Positions 10,657-21,952 of a DNA stretch of 64,000 bases are shown in pieces. The notes beneath the pieces were generated by a model. The model did not search any database and was not told where the DNA came from. It saw only the letters and a list, made by a program, of their open reading frames with translations. The stretch lies in assembly GCF_002240225.1 (NCBI RefSeq), contig NZ_CP022584.1:4565850-4629849 (forward strand). The letters are read 5' to 3'. Source of the stretch: Paenibacillus physcomitrellae. Lineage in GTDB: Bacteria; Bacillota; Bacilli; Paenibacillales; Paenibacillaceae. The position numbers were made by a program, and so were the translations under genes. Positions within the stretch are counted from its first letter, which is position 1, and every line of letters starts with the position of its first letter.

Positions 10657-11505
10657 CTATTCTTTGAGATAAATAATGCCGATCGTTTTTGGACCGCAAT
10701 GACTGCAGATCACGCAGCCGGCTTCCGTAATGAAAACTTCCTGCGGCTGAAGGGTATCCTGAAGGGTTCCGCGGAGATTCTTCGCATCTTCCTGGGCCAT
10801 CGTTTGGGTGACAAACAACGTTCCCCGGTCCATCGTCTCTTTGTTGCCTAAAGCGTTGGAAACCATTTGATCAAAGGCTTTCTCGCGGCTTCCGCGAACT
10901 TTGTAGGCCGGAGTCATTTTGCCATCGATGACTTTGATGACCGGCCGGATTTTGAGCAGGCTGGCCACGACATTTTGCATACCGGAGCAGCGTCCGCCTT
11001 TATGTAAATAGTCGAGAGAATCAATCACAAATTCCGTATCGACCTTAGGGCGAATGTCGGCAAGCAGACTCAGGATCTGATGAACGTTTTGTCCTGCTTC
11101 GGCGGCACGCGCTGCTTTCAGCACCTGGATTCCGATACCGGTAGACAAGTTCAGAGAGTCGAATACGTTGACTATTCCTTGTTCAAACTCTTCCGATGCG
11201 ATCAGGGCATTTTGATAGGTGGAAGAGAGCTCGGAAGATAAGCTGATATAGACAATCTGACGCCCCTGTTCTACAAATGGAGCAAACGCCTGCACGAAAT
11301 CGCTTGGCGAAGGAGCGGCGGTCAGAGGAAGTTTACCGGTTTCAGATACCTTGGTGTAAAGCTCGGGAGGAGTCAAATCAATCCCATCCCTGTAGGATCT
11401 GGATTCAAACGTTACATATAAAGGAACAATGCCGATATCATATTGTTTGATCAGATCAGCAGACAAATCGCAGGTGCTGTCTGCAAAAATTTTAATTGAA
11501 CTCAT
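10657..11505 (-). CDS. DegV-family fatty acid-binding protein
   Basis: 282 residues covering the whole DegV fold: N-terminal KIFADSTCDL and the lipid-contacting loops SSELSSTYQNA and FDSLNLSTGIG. DegV/FakB proteins hold a fatty acid and present it to the FakA kinase for incorporation into phospholipid. Which paralogue this is cannot be told. The SDR lies directly downstream and a DUF4190 gene 40 bases upstream, so these three may be co-transcribed. Confidence 0.92.
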   Translation of the reverse strand: MSSIKIFADSTCDLSADLIKQYDIGIVPLYVTFESRSYRDGIDLTPPELYTKVSETGKLPLTAAPSPSDFVQAFAPFVEQGRQIVYISLSSELSSTYQNALIASEEFEQGIVNVFDSLNLSTGIGIQVLKAARAAEAGQNVHQILSLLADIRPKVDTEFVIDSLDYLHKGGRCSGMQNVVASLLKIRPVIKVIDGKMTPAYKVRGSREKAFDQMVSNALGNKETMDRGTLFVTQTMAQEDAKNLRGTLQDTLQPQEVFITEAGCVICSHCGPKTIGIIYLKE

Positions 11506-11545
11506 TTCATTAAGTCACCTTTCCAATCAGAATCAGTTGTTAGAC

Positions 11546-11995
11546 CTAAACTTGGCCGCCTGATGCTGCAACACCGATGATCAGCAGAATAACGAGCAGA
11601 AGGAAAGGCAGAAGTCCAAAGACGAGTCCCAGGACGGCAAATAATTTCTTGCGGTTCTTGAGCGCAAGCCCGATGATGGCCGTAACAATCCCGGCCAGAT
11701 TAAGAATCCCGCAAGCCAAAAGCCCATAAACGCCGGAAATAAACAACTGCTGCTGCATTAAATGTTCTTGATCGAGTTCATCCGGTCCGATCTGTCCAAA
11801 TGCGGCGAAGATTAAGGTCAGGCAGCCTACGTATCCGACAATCGCAAGCAATGCTAACACAAATGAGACGATGCCGGGTCCGGAATGTTTGACTTTCGGC
11901 CTCAGTTCCTGCTGTGCTTCTGGATGTGGGGGGAAAGAATCATATTCTTTCTCCTGTGACTGTTCATAATCCATTAGCGAATCTCCTTTGGTCAT
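11546..11995 (-). CDS. DUF4190-type small membrane protein
   Basis: 149 residues. A hydrophilic N-terminus (about 1-40, rich in Glu, Gln and Pro) is followed by three hydrophobic stretches: a first helix SFVLALLAIVGYVGCLTLIF, a second ending near VTAIIGLALK, and a C-terminal VFGLLPFLLLVILLIIGVAA. The AGILNLAGIVTAIIGLALKNRKK pattern (shown in part) is typical of DUF4190. Function unknown. The start could be a few codons downstream (MDYEQSQEK), which has GGAGATTCGCTA before it. Confidence 0.7.
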   Translation of the reverse strand: MTKGDSLMDYEQSQEKEYDSFPPHPEAQQELRPKVKHSGPGIVSFVLALLAIVGYVGCLTLIFAAFGQIGPDELDQEHLMQQQLFISGVYGLLACGILNLAGIVTAIIGLALKNRKKLFAVLGLVFGLLPFLLLVILLIIGVAASGGQV

Positions 11996-12142
11996 AAGTC
12001 TTATTCTTGTTCATTTTTCAATATTACGGAAGAAAAAGCAAGCCGGATTTAAGGCAATCCATTGAACACCATAGTAAAACCCATCCTCCATCGGGTAAAA
12101 TATACAAGTTGAAGATGAATAATTTTGAAGGGATGAAAAGCA

Positions 12143-12523
12143 ATGTCGCGAAAATATGCAGCGATCGGTGCTGTTCTGGGGCTTTTGGCGGTTGCTATCG
12201 GAGCCTTCGGCGCCCATGCCTTAAAGGAAGTCTTGGATGAAGAGGCACGGCAGGTTTATGAGACAGGTGTCCAGTATCAAATGTATCATGCACTTGCTCT
12301 CATACTGGTTGCTATACTGGCTCATATTTGGGGAGAATCCGCCAGCTTGCGCTGGGCCGCCCGTTTGTTTTTGATCGGTATTATTTTGTTCTCGGGAAGT
12401 TTGTATGTTCTCAGCATTTCGGGAGTTAAGGTGTTAGGAGCCGTTACACCGCTTGGCGGCGTGGCTTTTATTGCCGCTTGGATTTTGATTGTGGTATCGG
12501 TTCTGAGAACCAGACAGGCATAA
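12143..12523 (+). CDS. DUF423 membrane protein (YwdK-like)
   Basis: 126 residues with four hydrophobic helices. The GAFGAHALK motif near residues 20-28 and QYQMYHALAL near 46-55 are hallmarks of DUF423. Biochemical function unknown. The ATG at 12143 has GAAGGGATG upstream. A strong bidirectional hairpin follows. Confidence 0.88.
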   Translation: MSRKYAAIGAVLGLLAVAIGAFGAHALKEVLDEEARQVYETGVQYQMYHALALILVAILAHIWGESASLRWAARLFLIGIILFSGSLYVLSISGVKVLGAVTPLGGVAFIAAWILIVVSVLRTRQA

Positions 12524-12566
12524 GGAAGTAAAGAAGATAAGAAAGATAAGGAAGAACCTTAACAAT

Positions 12567-12604
12567 AAAGAGGGCATCCTGCTGGGACAGGATGCCCTCT
12601 TTAT
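12567..12604. terminator. Bidirectional terminator
   Basis: Perfect 14-bp stem (AAAGAGGGCATCCT with AGGATGCCCTCTTT) and an 8-base loop, between the convergent DUF423 gene and the gene at 12618. The A/T ends give a T-tract on both strands. Confidence 0.88.
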
Positions 12605-12617
12605 GCTTGTTTCAGCC

Positions 12618-13133
12618 TTAAGAATCTAGAATATCTATAATCTCGTTAAGCTTGTAAGTATAGACTTGCTTCTCATCGACATGATAAACATTGATCAGCT
12701 CTTCTTTGGGCACATAGTTCAAGATTCGGCAGGGAATACTCTGACGTCCTTTTGACGTTTGAATAAGCACTCTGACCAAACGGTTGCTGGAAATGTGCGA
12801 CTGTATCCACTCACCGACCGGATTTCCGTTAGAACCTGTAATGTGCGAGCCTCCCTCTGTCTTCTTGACCGAATCGGCTGCTTGGGTTGGAGCTGCTGCT
12901 TGGGAAGAAGCTTCAGAAGCGGAAACCGTTGTTTTGTTCGTCTTGCTCTTGGCGGCACGGGTTGCATCGATGATGCTGCCCAGCTCAATGCCTGATTTCA
13001 CACGATAATCGGCTACCTGACCTTGGTGACTGTTTAGCAATTGGAGGAGAAGTTGAAGGGCTTCACCGTTTGTGGGGCTCTTCACAAGAATTTCTACATT
13101 AAATAAAAAGCTGCTTTCTTCATTGTCTTTCAT
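12618..13133 (-). CDS. Uncharacterised 171-residue protein
   Basis: Not recognised. Three parts are visible: an alpha/beta N-terminal part (1-60; FLFNVEILVKSPTNGEALQL, then a QVADYRVKSG strand), a low-complexity Ser/Ala/Gln/Thr linker (about 62-95), and a beta-rich C-terminal part (115-171; LVRVLIQTSKGRQSIPCRIL, then VYTYKLNEIIDIL) that resembles a small barrel. No signal peptide or membrane segment, so a cytoplasmic protein is likely. The reading frame has normal codon use. The ATG at 13133 lies in GTACGATGAAAG without a strong ribosome site. It is monocistronic. Confidence 0.6.
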   Translation of the reverse strand: MKDNEESSFLFNVEILVKSPTNGEALQLLLQLLNSHQGQVADYRVKSGIELGSIIDATRAAKSKTNKTTVSASEASSQAAAPTQAADSVKKTEGGSHITGSNGNPVGEWIQSHISSNRLVRVLIQTSKGRQSIPCRILNYVPKEELINVYHVDEKQVYTYKLNEIIDILDS

Positions 13134-13263
13134 CGTACTGTTTTCCCCCGTACTGCTTCATATTGCAAATCTATCCGTCAAAGGCACTGACGGCAATCCT
13201 ATAATACCATCAAACCTGCCGGAAACCTAGTATCGGAGACATATTAAATTGAAGATAATGACC

Positions 13264-13388
13264 CGGCTTTCTGATTTGTTTCGCCCAAGAGGGCAGAGGG
13301 TAAAATATGGGCAGGATGGCAGGTTCCTTTTTGGCGGAAGCTAACAGGGTCCCAACTCGGGCGAAGAGCCGACGTTTGTCATTTTTTT
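13264..13388 (+). promoter_or_regulatory. Structured leader candidate upstream of dps
   Basis: A nested long-range pairing is visible: CGGCT (13264-13268) with AGCCG (13367-13371), and TTCGCCC (13280-13286) with GGGCGAA (13359-13365). They enclose about 70 bases with smaller GC stems. Seven T residues follow at 13382-13388, about 30 bases before the dps start. It does not match any riboswitch class I know. Confidence 0.4.
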
Positions 13389-13420
13389 ATTTTAAAATAT
13401 AAGGAAGGCGGGGATTTCAA

Positions 13421-13894
13421 ATGGCTAAAACTGAATCCAAATCGCAAAGTAAAACGAAAAGCAAAGCGCTTCAGCAGGTTCTGAACGAACAGGTTGCAAA
13501 TCTTAATGTTCTTTACGTTAAGATTCATAATTTCCATTGGTACGTTAAGGGAGAGAACTTCTTCACCCTGCACGTGAAATTTGAAGAGCTGTACAATGAA
13601 GTCACTCTGAAAATGGACGAAATCGCAGAACGCCTGCTTACACTGAAAGGCGCCCCTTCCGCCACTATGAAGGAGTACCTCGAAATCGCAACGATTCAGG
13701 AAGCGACAGGCAAAGAAGATCAGCGCGCTATGGTACAGATCCTGATCGAGGACTTCGCCACGTTGACGGAATCCTTCCAGGAAGGCATCGATTTGGCTGA
13801 AGAAGCTGAAGATGTTGCAACAGCAGACCTGCTGACAGGCTTCAAAGGCGAGTTCGAAAAACATATGTGGATGCTTCGTTCTTATCTGGGTTAA
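13421..13894 (+). CDS. dps: Dps-family DNA-binding/ferroxidase protein
   Basis: 157 residues. Dps proteins form dodecamers that oxidise and store iron with peroxide and can coat DNA. The ferroxidase signature is complete: HNFHWYVKGENFFTLHVKFE near residues 39-58, with the second half MDEIAERLLTLKG. The Lys/Ser-rich N-terminus (1-20) could contact DNA. Preceded by a GGCGGGG site and a possibly structured leader. PerR control is common for the family, but no clear PerR box was found immediately upstream. Confidence 0.93.
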   Translation: MAKTESKSQSKTKSKALQQVLNEQVANLNVLYVKIHNFHWYVKGENFFTLHVKFEELYNEVTLKMDEIAERLLTLKGAPSATMKEYLEIATIQEATGKEDQRAMVQILIEDFATLTESFQEGIDLAEEAEDVATADLLTGFKGEFEKHMWMLRSYLG

Positions 13895-13942
13895 GCAGAA
13901 CAAGAATAAGCTTCCTCGTTATAGAAAAAGGGGTTGGATCAG

Positions 13943-14530
13943 GTGGGAGAGCATTCGATCGCTTTAAAGGAATGGGCATCCACGATCAGAGCCCTGCTGG
14001 AGGGAGATCAGTTTATTCTTCTCCGGAAAGGCGGAATTCACGAAGAAACCCGTCATTTCGAGACGAGAAGTGATTCCTTCTACCTCTACCCCGCGTATGA
14101 ACATCAACGCCGTGAGCTGCTGAAGCCGGAAGTCAGACATTATGTGGATGATTCTCTGCGTGAACTGGAATCGCCGGGCCTATTGAAAGGGCAGACTTAT
14201 TTGTATGCTTGGGCTGAAGTAGTGGATGACATTCCGATTACTTCGGAGCAGGAATTGTCCCGGCTGTATGAGTTTCATATGTGGACGGCAAACTTTGTGG
14301 AGGAGCGACTGCGCTGGAAAAGTGAGGACCCGCTGCATGTTTTGTTGCTAAGGGTGTACCGGCTGAACCGGCCGCTTCATGTGCCTGCCTTACCGGAGTA
14401 TGGAGGCTGTAAATCCTGGATAGACATTCAGGAGCTTCCCCGTCCGGATAAGGACAATTTAACACCGGTGATTCCACTGACGGAATTTGCTGAAAAAGCT
14501 CGTGTGCTGCGCAGAGCGCTGCGCTTATAA
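13943..14530 (+). CDS. DUF1802 family protein
   Basis: 195 residues from GTG 13943. This start is preferred because AAAAAGGGG (13925-13933) is 9 bases upstream; a TTG at 13934 would touch the ribosome site. The ALKEWA opening, LLRKGGIHEE and FYLYPAYEHQ motifs match DUF1802, a family without known biochemistry. Soluble protein. It follows dps by 48 bases on the same strand and may be co-transcribed; a hairpin ends the unit. Confidence 0.8.
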   Translation: MGEHSIALKEWASTIRALLEGDQFILLRKGGIHEETRHFETRSDSFYLYPAYEHQRRELLKPEVRHYVDDSLRELESPGLLKGQTYLYAWAEVVDDIPITSEQELSRLYEFHMWTANFVEERLRWKSEDPLHVLLLRVYRLNRPLHVPALPEYGGCKSWIDIQELPRPDKDNLTPVIPLTEFAEKARVLRRALRL

Positions 14531-14535
14531 GGGTT

Positions 14536-14570
14536 AAGGCTTGGCCATCCTATGGCCAAGCCTTGTTTCA
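14536..14570 (+). terminator. Terminator after the dps-DUF1802 unit
   Basis: A perfect stem AAGGCTTGGCCAT with ATGGCCAAGCCTT and a short loop, followed by GTTTC. Six bases after the stop codon of the DUF1802 gene. Confidence 0.75.
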
Positions 14571-14739
14571 TGGTAAAGCTTGATCCAAACTTGGCCGATG
14601 TCCATTTCCTATTATCCCGGCAAACGGACCCGAAATGGACTAATGCCGATGGGTGAATCTTATTTTCAGGGAAATTTGCTATCTCTATGAACGTTTGATG
14701 GCCGCATTGCTTCTGCTTATTTATTGCGATAGAATGTAA

Positions 14740-14835
14740 TGAGAATCAATTGAGAATCAATAAGATTTCTTAGAATGATTCTAATTTGATACTTATTATG
14801 GTATGATAAAAATCACTACAGGGAGGCGTCCCTGT
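14740..14835 (+). promoter_or_regulatory. suf operon control region: tandem TGAGAATCAAT, 7-1-7 palindrome, leader hairpin
   Basis: Three elements lie in the 360-base gap before sufC. Two adjacent copies of TGAGAATCAAT occupy 14740-14750 and 14751-14761. A perfect 7-1-7 inverted repeat TTAGAATGATTCTAA lies at 14770-14784, the geometry of Fur/PerR-family operators (PerR consensus TTATAATNATTATAA). TTGATA (14786) and TATGAT (14802) occur nearby, but their spacing is not canonical, so the promoter is not fixed. A leader hairpin ACAGGGA-GGCG-TCCCTGT lies at 14818-14835. The remaining bases of the gap show nothing else. Confidence 0.6.
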
Positions 14836-14890
14836 CAAAATAACGTATACCCAATTTAATATTGTAAATAGATGAAGGGAGTCTCAAATT

Positions 14891-15679
14891 ATGTCCACGA
14901 AGTTTGTCATTGAAGGTTTGAAAGCAACCATTGAAGGTAAGGAAATCCTGAAGGGGATTGACATTGAAATTAAAGGCGGAGAAATCCATGCTATCATGGG
15001 TCCTAACGGTACGGGTAAAAGTACGCTGGCATCCGCACTTATGGGACATCCTAAATATGAAGTAACAGACGGAACAGTAACGCTTGACGGCGAAGATTTG
15101 CTGGATATGGCGGTTGACGAGCGCGCCCGCGCCGGTTTGTTCCTGGCTATGCAGTATCCGAGCGAAATTGCCGGCGTAACAAACTCGGACTTCCTGCGCA
15201 GTGCAATCAATGCCCGCCGCGGTGAAGGCAATGAAATTTCCCTGATCAAGTTTATCCGCCAAATGGAAGGTAAAATGAAAGAGCTCGAAATGAACCCTGA
15301 GTTTGCTCATCGTTACCTGAACGAAGGTTTCTCCGGCGGCGAGAAGAAGCGGAACGAAATTCTGCAAATGATGATGCTGGATCCGAAAATTGTCGTGCTT
15401 GACGAAATCGACTCCGGTCTGGACATCGATGCTTTGCGCATTGTAGCCGAAGGCGTTAACGCTATGCGCAGCGAAGAGCGCGGATTCCTGGTTATTACTC
15501 ACTATCAGCGTTTGCTTAACTATATCAAACCAGACTTCGTACACGTAATGATGCAAGGACGCATCGTGAAATCCGGCGGCCCTGAATTGGCAGAGCGTCT
15601 GGAGCAGGACGGATACGACTGGATCAAAGAAGAACTCGGCATTGTCGATGAAACTGTCGGCCAAGAGCAGGAAGTCTAA
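14891..15679 (+). CDS. sufC: Fe-S cluster assembly ATPase SufC
   Basis: ABC-type ATPase of the SufBC2D scaffold. 262 residues. Walker [10 protein letters not shown] (37-45), signature SGGEKKRNE (148-156) and Walker [13 protein letters not shown] (Asp171/Glu172). No membrane segment, as expected for a cytosolic scaffold ATPase. First gene of sufCDSUB, the order typical of Bacilli; sufD begins 20 bases after its stop. The ATG follows GAAGGGAGTC. Confidence 0.97.
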   Translation: MSTKFVIEGLKATIEGKEILKGIDIEIKGGEIHAIMGPNGTGKSTLASALMGHPKYEVTDGTVTLDGEDLLDMAVDERARAGLFLAMQYPSEIAGVTNSDFLRSAINARRGEGNEISLIKFIRQMEGKMKELEMNPEFAHRYLNEGFSGGEKKRNEILQMMMLDPKIVVLDEIDSGLDIDALRIVAEGVNAMRSEERGFLVITHYQRLLNYIKPDFVHVMMQGRIVKSGGPELAERLEQDGYDWIKEELGIVDETVGQEQEV

Positions 15680-15699
15680 GAAACGGAGGAGGAGACAGT

Positions 15700-18622
<2,923 letters not shown>

Positions 18623-18635
18623 GGAGGGTATAACC

Positions 18636-20033
18636 ATGGCCAAGAAAGCGCCTGAAATGGAAGAATATAAATATGGTTTCCGTGATGAACACAAAGCGGT
18701 ATTCCAAACTGGTAAAGGTTTGACGCCTGAAATCGTTACAGAAATTTCCCGGATCAAAAACGAACCGGAATGGATGCTCGAATACCGTCTCAAAGCATTG
18801 AAGCAGTTTGAGAAAATGCCAATGCCAAACTGGGGCGGCGACCTCAGCGAGCTGGACTTCAACGATATCCAGTATTATGTAAGACCATCCGAGAAACAAG
18901 GCAAGACGTGGGAAGAGGTTCCTGCCGAAATCAAGGAAACCTTCGATAAACTGGGCATCCCGGAAGCCGAGCAGAAATTCCTTGCCGGTGTATCCGCTCA
19001 GTACGAATCCGAGGTTGTATATCACAACATGCAGGAGGATCTGGAGAAGCAGGGCGTTATCTTTATGGATACCGACACTGCTTTGAAAGAACATCCGGAA
19101 ATTTTCCGTGAATATTTCGGTACAATCGTACCTCCGGCTGACAACAAGTTTGCGGCCCTGAACAGTGCAGTATGGTCCGGCGGCAGCTTCATCTACGTGC
19201 CTAAAGGCGTGAAATGTGAAATTCCGTTGCAGGCTTACTTCCGGATCAACTCCGAAAACATGGGTCAGTTCGAACGTACTCTGATCATCGCCGATGAGGA
19301 CAGCTTTGTGCATTACGTAGAGGGCTGTACAGCTCCGATCTACAGCACGAACTCTCTGCACAGTGCGGTGGTTGAGATCATCGTGAAGAAGAACGCCCGC
19401 GTTCGTTACACGACGATTCAGAACTGGGCACCAAACATTTATAACCTGGTTACAAAACGTGCGGTTGCCGAAGAAAATGCGAACATGGAATGGGTCGATG
19501 GCAACATCGGTTCCAAACTGACCATGAAGTATCCGGCTGTTATCCTCAAAGGCCGCGGCGCGAAAGGCAGCGTGCTGTCCATCGCAGTTGCAGGCAAAAA
19601 CCAGCACCAGGATGCCGGCGCAAAAATGATTCACCTGGCTCCGGATACAACGTCGACGATCGTGTCCAAATCGATCTCCAAACACGGCGGTAAAGTATCC
19701 TACCGTGGTCTTGCTTCCTTCGGTCGTCAAGCGGAAGGCGCGAAATCCAACATCAAATGCGATACGCTGATTCTGGATAACGAGTCTACTTCCGATACCA
19801 TTCCATACAACGAGATCATGAACGATAACGTTGTGCTGGAACACGAAGCGACCGTATCCAAAGTATCCGAAGACCAGCTCTTCTATCTGATGAGCCGTGG
19901 TCTGAGCGAAGCGGAAGCTACGCAGATGATCGTTATGGGCTTTATCGAGCCGTTTACGAAAGAACTTCCGATGGAATATGCGGTTGAGATGAACCGTCTC
20001 ATCAAATTTGAGATGGAAGGCTCGATCGGTTAA
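18636..20033 (+). CDS. sufB: Fe-S cluster assembly protein SufB
   Basis: 465 residues, the core scaffold subunit of SufBC2D. Conserved blocks are present: [49 protein letters not shown], and the C-terminal [20 protein letters not shown]. Starts 13 bases after sufU with AAGGAGGGTATAACC before ATG. Last gene of the operon. Confidence 0.97.
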   Translation: MAKKAPEMEEYKYGFRDEHKAVFQTGKGLTPEIVTEISRIKNEPEWMLEYRLKALKQFEKMPMPNWGGDLSELDFNDIQYYVRPSEKQGKTWEEVPAEIKETFDKLGIPEAEQKFLAGVSAQYESEVVYHNMQEDLEKQGVIFMDTDTALKEHPEIFREYFGTIVPPADNKFAALNSAVWSGGSFIYVPKGVKCEIPLQAYFRINSENMGQFERTLIIADEDSFVHYVEGCTAPIYSTNSLHSAVVEIIVKKNARVRYTTIQNWAPNIYNLVTKRAVAEENANMEWVDGNIGSKLTMKYPAVILKGRGAKGSVLSIAVAGKNQHQDAGAKMIHLAPDTTSTIVSKSISKHGGKVSYRGLASFGRQAEGAKSNIKCDTLILDNESTSDTIPYNEIMNDNVVLEHEATVSKVSEDQLFYLMSRGLSEAEATQMIVMGFIEPFTKELPMEYAVEMNRLIKFEMEGSIG

Positions 20034-20053
20034 GACTTATTTCTTTAACTTAT

Positions 20054-20112
20054 AACGTGTCCACGGTAATCAAGAGCAGATGGCTCAGATAGCGTGGGCA
20101 CGTTTATTTTTA
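20054..20112 (+). terminator. suf operon terminator
   Basis: Stem AACGTGTCCACG with CGTGGGCACGTT (12 bp, one G-T pair), followed by TATTTTTAT. It begins 20 bases after the sufB stop. Confidence 0.85.
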
Positions 20113-20421
20113 TATGAGTCGGATTGGATAAAGGGGAGCGAGAGCGCTTATTCAGCAGCTTGCCTTTAAAGGAGCTTGAATTGGAGCGGGTATATGCGGG
20201 TCACGATTTACGTGGCGAGCTATAATTTGATCTCAAAGGAAGAAAGAGTATGGAGCTTCAGCGGATATGCGAGGCTGGGGTTTGACATGGGTTCGTGAGC
20301 GATTTAAATAATTTGACTTAAGGTTTTAACCATCACCGTGCTCTTGGAGAGCACGGTGTATTTATTAGCAGAGAAAGATGCAATTAAATTTTTACCAGAA
20401 ACCTCATGTTAGTGGGGGCGA
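20113..20421. other. Non-coding gap between suf and the regulatory island
   Basis: About 310 bases with no credible gene. It has a perfect 11-bp hairpin at 20334-20358 (CACCGTGCTCT, loop TGG, AGAGCACGGTG), which may end the leftward ImmA-like transcript although its T-tract is weak on both sides. The rest looks like decayed sequence; no attachment-site repeat was recognised. Confidence 0.5.
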
Positions 20422-20910
20422 TTAACATCCCCAAAACGACTGCTCGTCTTTCCAGAAAGCTGACCAGTTCTTTTTTCCTTCCGGCTGCTCGTCCACGTTA
20501 AAATAAACATGCAGCCATTCCGGAATCCCGCACCGCAGCAGGAAGAATTTAACCGTTTCTCCTTGCTCGGGTTTGGCGTTGCCAATCAGCAGCTTAATGG
20601 CAAAACGGTTAGCTTCCTGTTCGATCCGGTCGACGGAGATCAGCGTATTTTTGCGCAGAAAGGGCGTATTCAGTTTCGCGTGCAGCAGACTGTGGCCGAG
20701 CTCATGGGCGGCGGTAAACGTGCGCTCAAATTCGTTCAGCTTCTCATTGATATGAATGATAGGGATACGATGGGCGCTGCTGAAATATCCCCAGATGTTC
20801 TTACCCAGCGGCTCGAACAGAACCAGGATGTTTTTCTGTTCTGCAATCGCCAAGGGGTCATTGGTTCCGTAGGTTTTGATCAGCTTGGTTATGAGACGTT
20901 CTTCGTCCAT
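20422..20910 (-). CDS. ImmA/IrrE-family metalloprotease
   Basis: 162 residues. Zinc-peptidase motif HELGH at 69-73 (TAAHELGHSLLH) and a downstream EQEANRFAIKLL segment that supplies the third ligand (Glu99). In ICEBs1 of Bacillus subtilis, ImmA cleaves the repressor ImmR to derepress the element. Here it lies 15 bases downstream of an XRE repressor gene on the same strand, the same pairing. Its target is probably that repressor (inference). Starts with ATG 20910 after GGGGGTACCCT. Confidence 0.88.
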   Translation of the reverse strand: MDEERLITKLIKTYGTNDPLAIAEQKNILVLFEPLGKNIWGYFSSAHRIPIIHINEKLNEFERTFTAAHELGHSLLHAKLNTPFLRKNTLISVDRIEQEANRFAIKLLIGNAKPEQGETVKFFLLRCGIPEWLHVYFNVDEQPEGKKNWSAFWKDEQSFWGC

Positions 20911-20925
20911 AGGGTACCCCCGGTG

Positions 20926-21366
20926 TTATTTTCTATATTGGTTTGGCGTAAACTTCTTCTTCGCCATGTATTTGGATAACCGCAGCGTGTTTTCAAGGGA
21001 GGCTTTCAACGCTTCGCGGTCCTCGTCATCATCAAGCGGTTCGCCGAAATAAGCGAGCGGCACATCGCTTTCCAATTCATCCAACATTTTCTGCAGCCGT
21101 ATGGCAATATCCTTTTCCTCTTTGAAAGTTAGGGCGTAAGGATCATCGTTCCCTCCTACGGAAGGATCATCGGTTTTCCCGAGCAGGTAATCGGGTTTGG
21201 TTTTTAAAATATCCGCAAGTTTATCCAGATCGGTGCTGGAAGGGATGACGCGGCCATTTTCGATATGACCGAAGTTGGATCTTCCCATATCGAGCTGCTG
21301 GGCGATTTCTAGCTGGGTGAGTCCGAGTTGCTTGCGGCGTTCGCGTATTCTTTCACCAAGGGACAT
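20926..21366 (-). CDS. XRE-family repressor, ImmR-like
   Basis: 146 residues from ATG 21366, which follows GGAGG at an 8-base spacing; a longer frame reaching 21504 lacks a ribosome site and covers the operators. An N-terminal helix-turn-helix occupies residues 4-58 (GERIRERRKQLGLTQLEIAQ, then MGRSNFGHIENGRVIPS). The C-terminal half is acidic and helical. Likely repressor of the divergent promoter at 21413-21441 and of itself, and likely substrate of the adjacent ImmA-like protease. Confidence 0.9.
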   Translation of the reverse strand: MSLGERIRERRKQLGLTQLEIAQQLDMGRSNFGHIENGRVIPSSTDLDKLADILKTKPDYLLGKTDDPSVGGNDDPYALTFKEEKDIAIRLQKMLDELESDVPLAYFGEPLDDDEDREALKASLENTLRLSKYMAKKKFTPNQYRK

Positions 21367-21398
21367 AGACAAGGCCTCCATATTAGAAAAATAAAAAC

Positions 21399-21500
21399 GG
21401 TATTTAAAATACTTGACGGTATTAATAATACCACATATAATCAGAATTACAAGTAGCATGTACAAGTCGTTTTTATATTGTCTAGGGTATTTTAAATACC
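21399..21500. promoter_or_regulatory. Divergent promoter-operator region of the ImmR-like switch
   Basis: A near-consensus sigma-A promoter points right: TTGACG (21413-21418), 17 bases, TATAAT (21436-21441). Three 15-base inverted repeats share one pattern: GGTATTTAAAATACT (21399-21413), GGTATTAATAATACC (21418-21432) and GGTATTTTAAATACC (21486-21500). The first touches the -35, the second fills the spacer, the third lies downstream of the expected start. A leftward promoter TTGTAA-N16-TATTAT overlaps the second copy. This is the layout of a lambda-like or ICE-like switch. Confidence 0.8.
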
Positions 21501-21618
21501 TCAATGTAATTGAGGGGAGGGAAGTTACCTAACTTATTTTAAACTGCCGAATGTGGGGAGGAGAACTTGCATCAGCTTTACCAAGTATGGATTACTTTAA
21601 AATAAAGGAGACAAAACC

Positions 21619-21843
21619 ATGGAAGTATCCAACGATATACTCACTTTAGCCGCCCTTGTAGCCGCTTATGTTCAAATTTCCCAAGGCTTTGGTTTGAAAG
21701 ATAAATGGGTTCATGTCATAGCGGTACTAATCGCGGCCATATTTGTGTTTGTCCCTGATTATATTCAGCAAAAACTGATTCTAATCTCTATTATTGGACT
21801 GTCGGCAACGGGAGCTTATCAATACGCGAAAAGGAAAGAGTGA
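21619..21843 (+). CDS. Small holin-like membrane protein
   Basis: 74 residues. Three hydrophobic stretches (about 6-22, 31-48, 52-68) and a basic C-terminal tail YAKRKE give a phage-holin-like plan; the final IGLSATGAYQYAKRKE resembles small holins seen in Bacilli. ATG 21619 is preceded by AAAGGAG at 8 bases. It is the only gene under the regulated rightward promoter. No endolysin follows, so lysis is not implied; a membrane toxin or signalling role is equally possible. Confidence 0.6.
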   Translation: MEVSNDILTLAALVAAYVQISQGFGLKDKWVHVIAVLIAAIFVFVPDYIQQKLILISIIGLSATGAYQYAKRKE

Positions 21844-21952
21844 CGGGACTACTCGGTAGGATTAAAAGCCATGCTCGCAAGCAGGGTTGCCGCCAGAAGT
21901 AACTGACCAAGTTTCTCGCAGAAGACACTGCTGGAAAGGGCGGACCCGAAGG

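Noticed and set aside
13264..13388. Cyclic di-GMP, cyclic di-AMP, Mn or SAM riboswitch before dps
   Set aside because: None of the conserved core strings of those classes could be found, so it is reported only as an unassigned structured leader.
20422..21843. Complete prophage or integrative element
   Set aside because: No integrase, terminase, capsid, relaxase or direct-repeat attachment sites were seen in the surrounding sequence.
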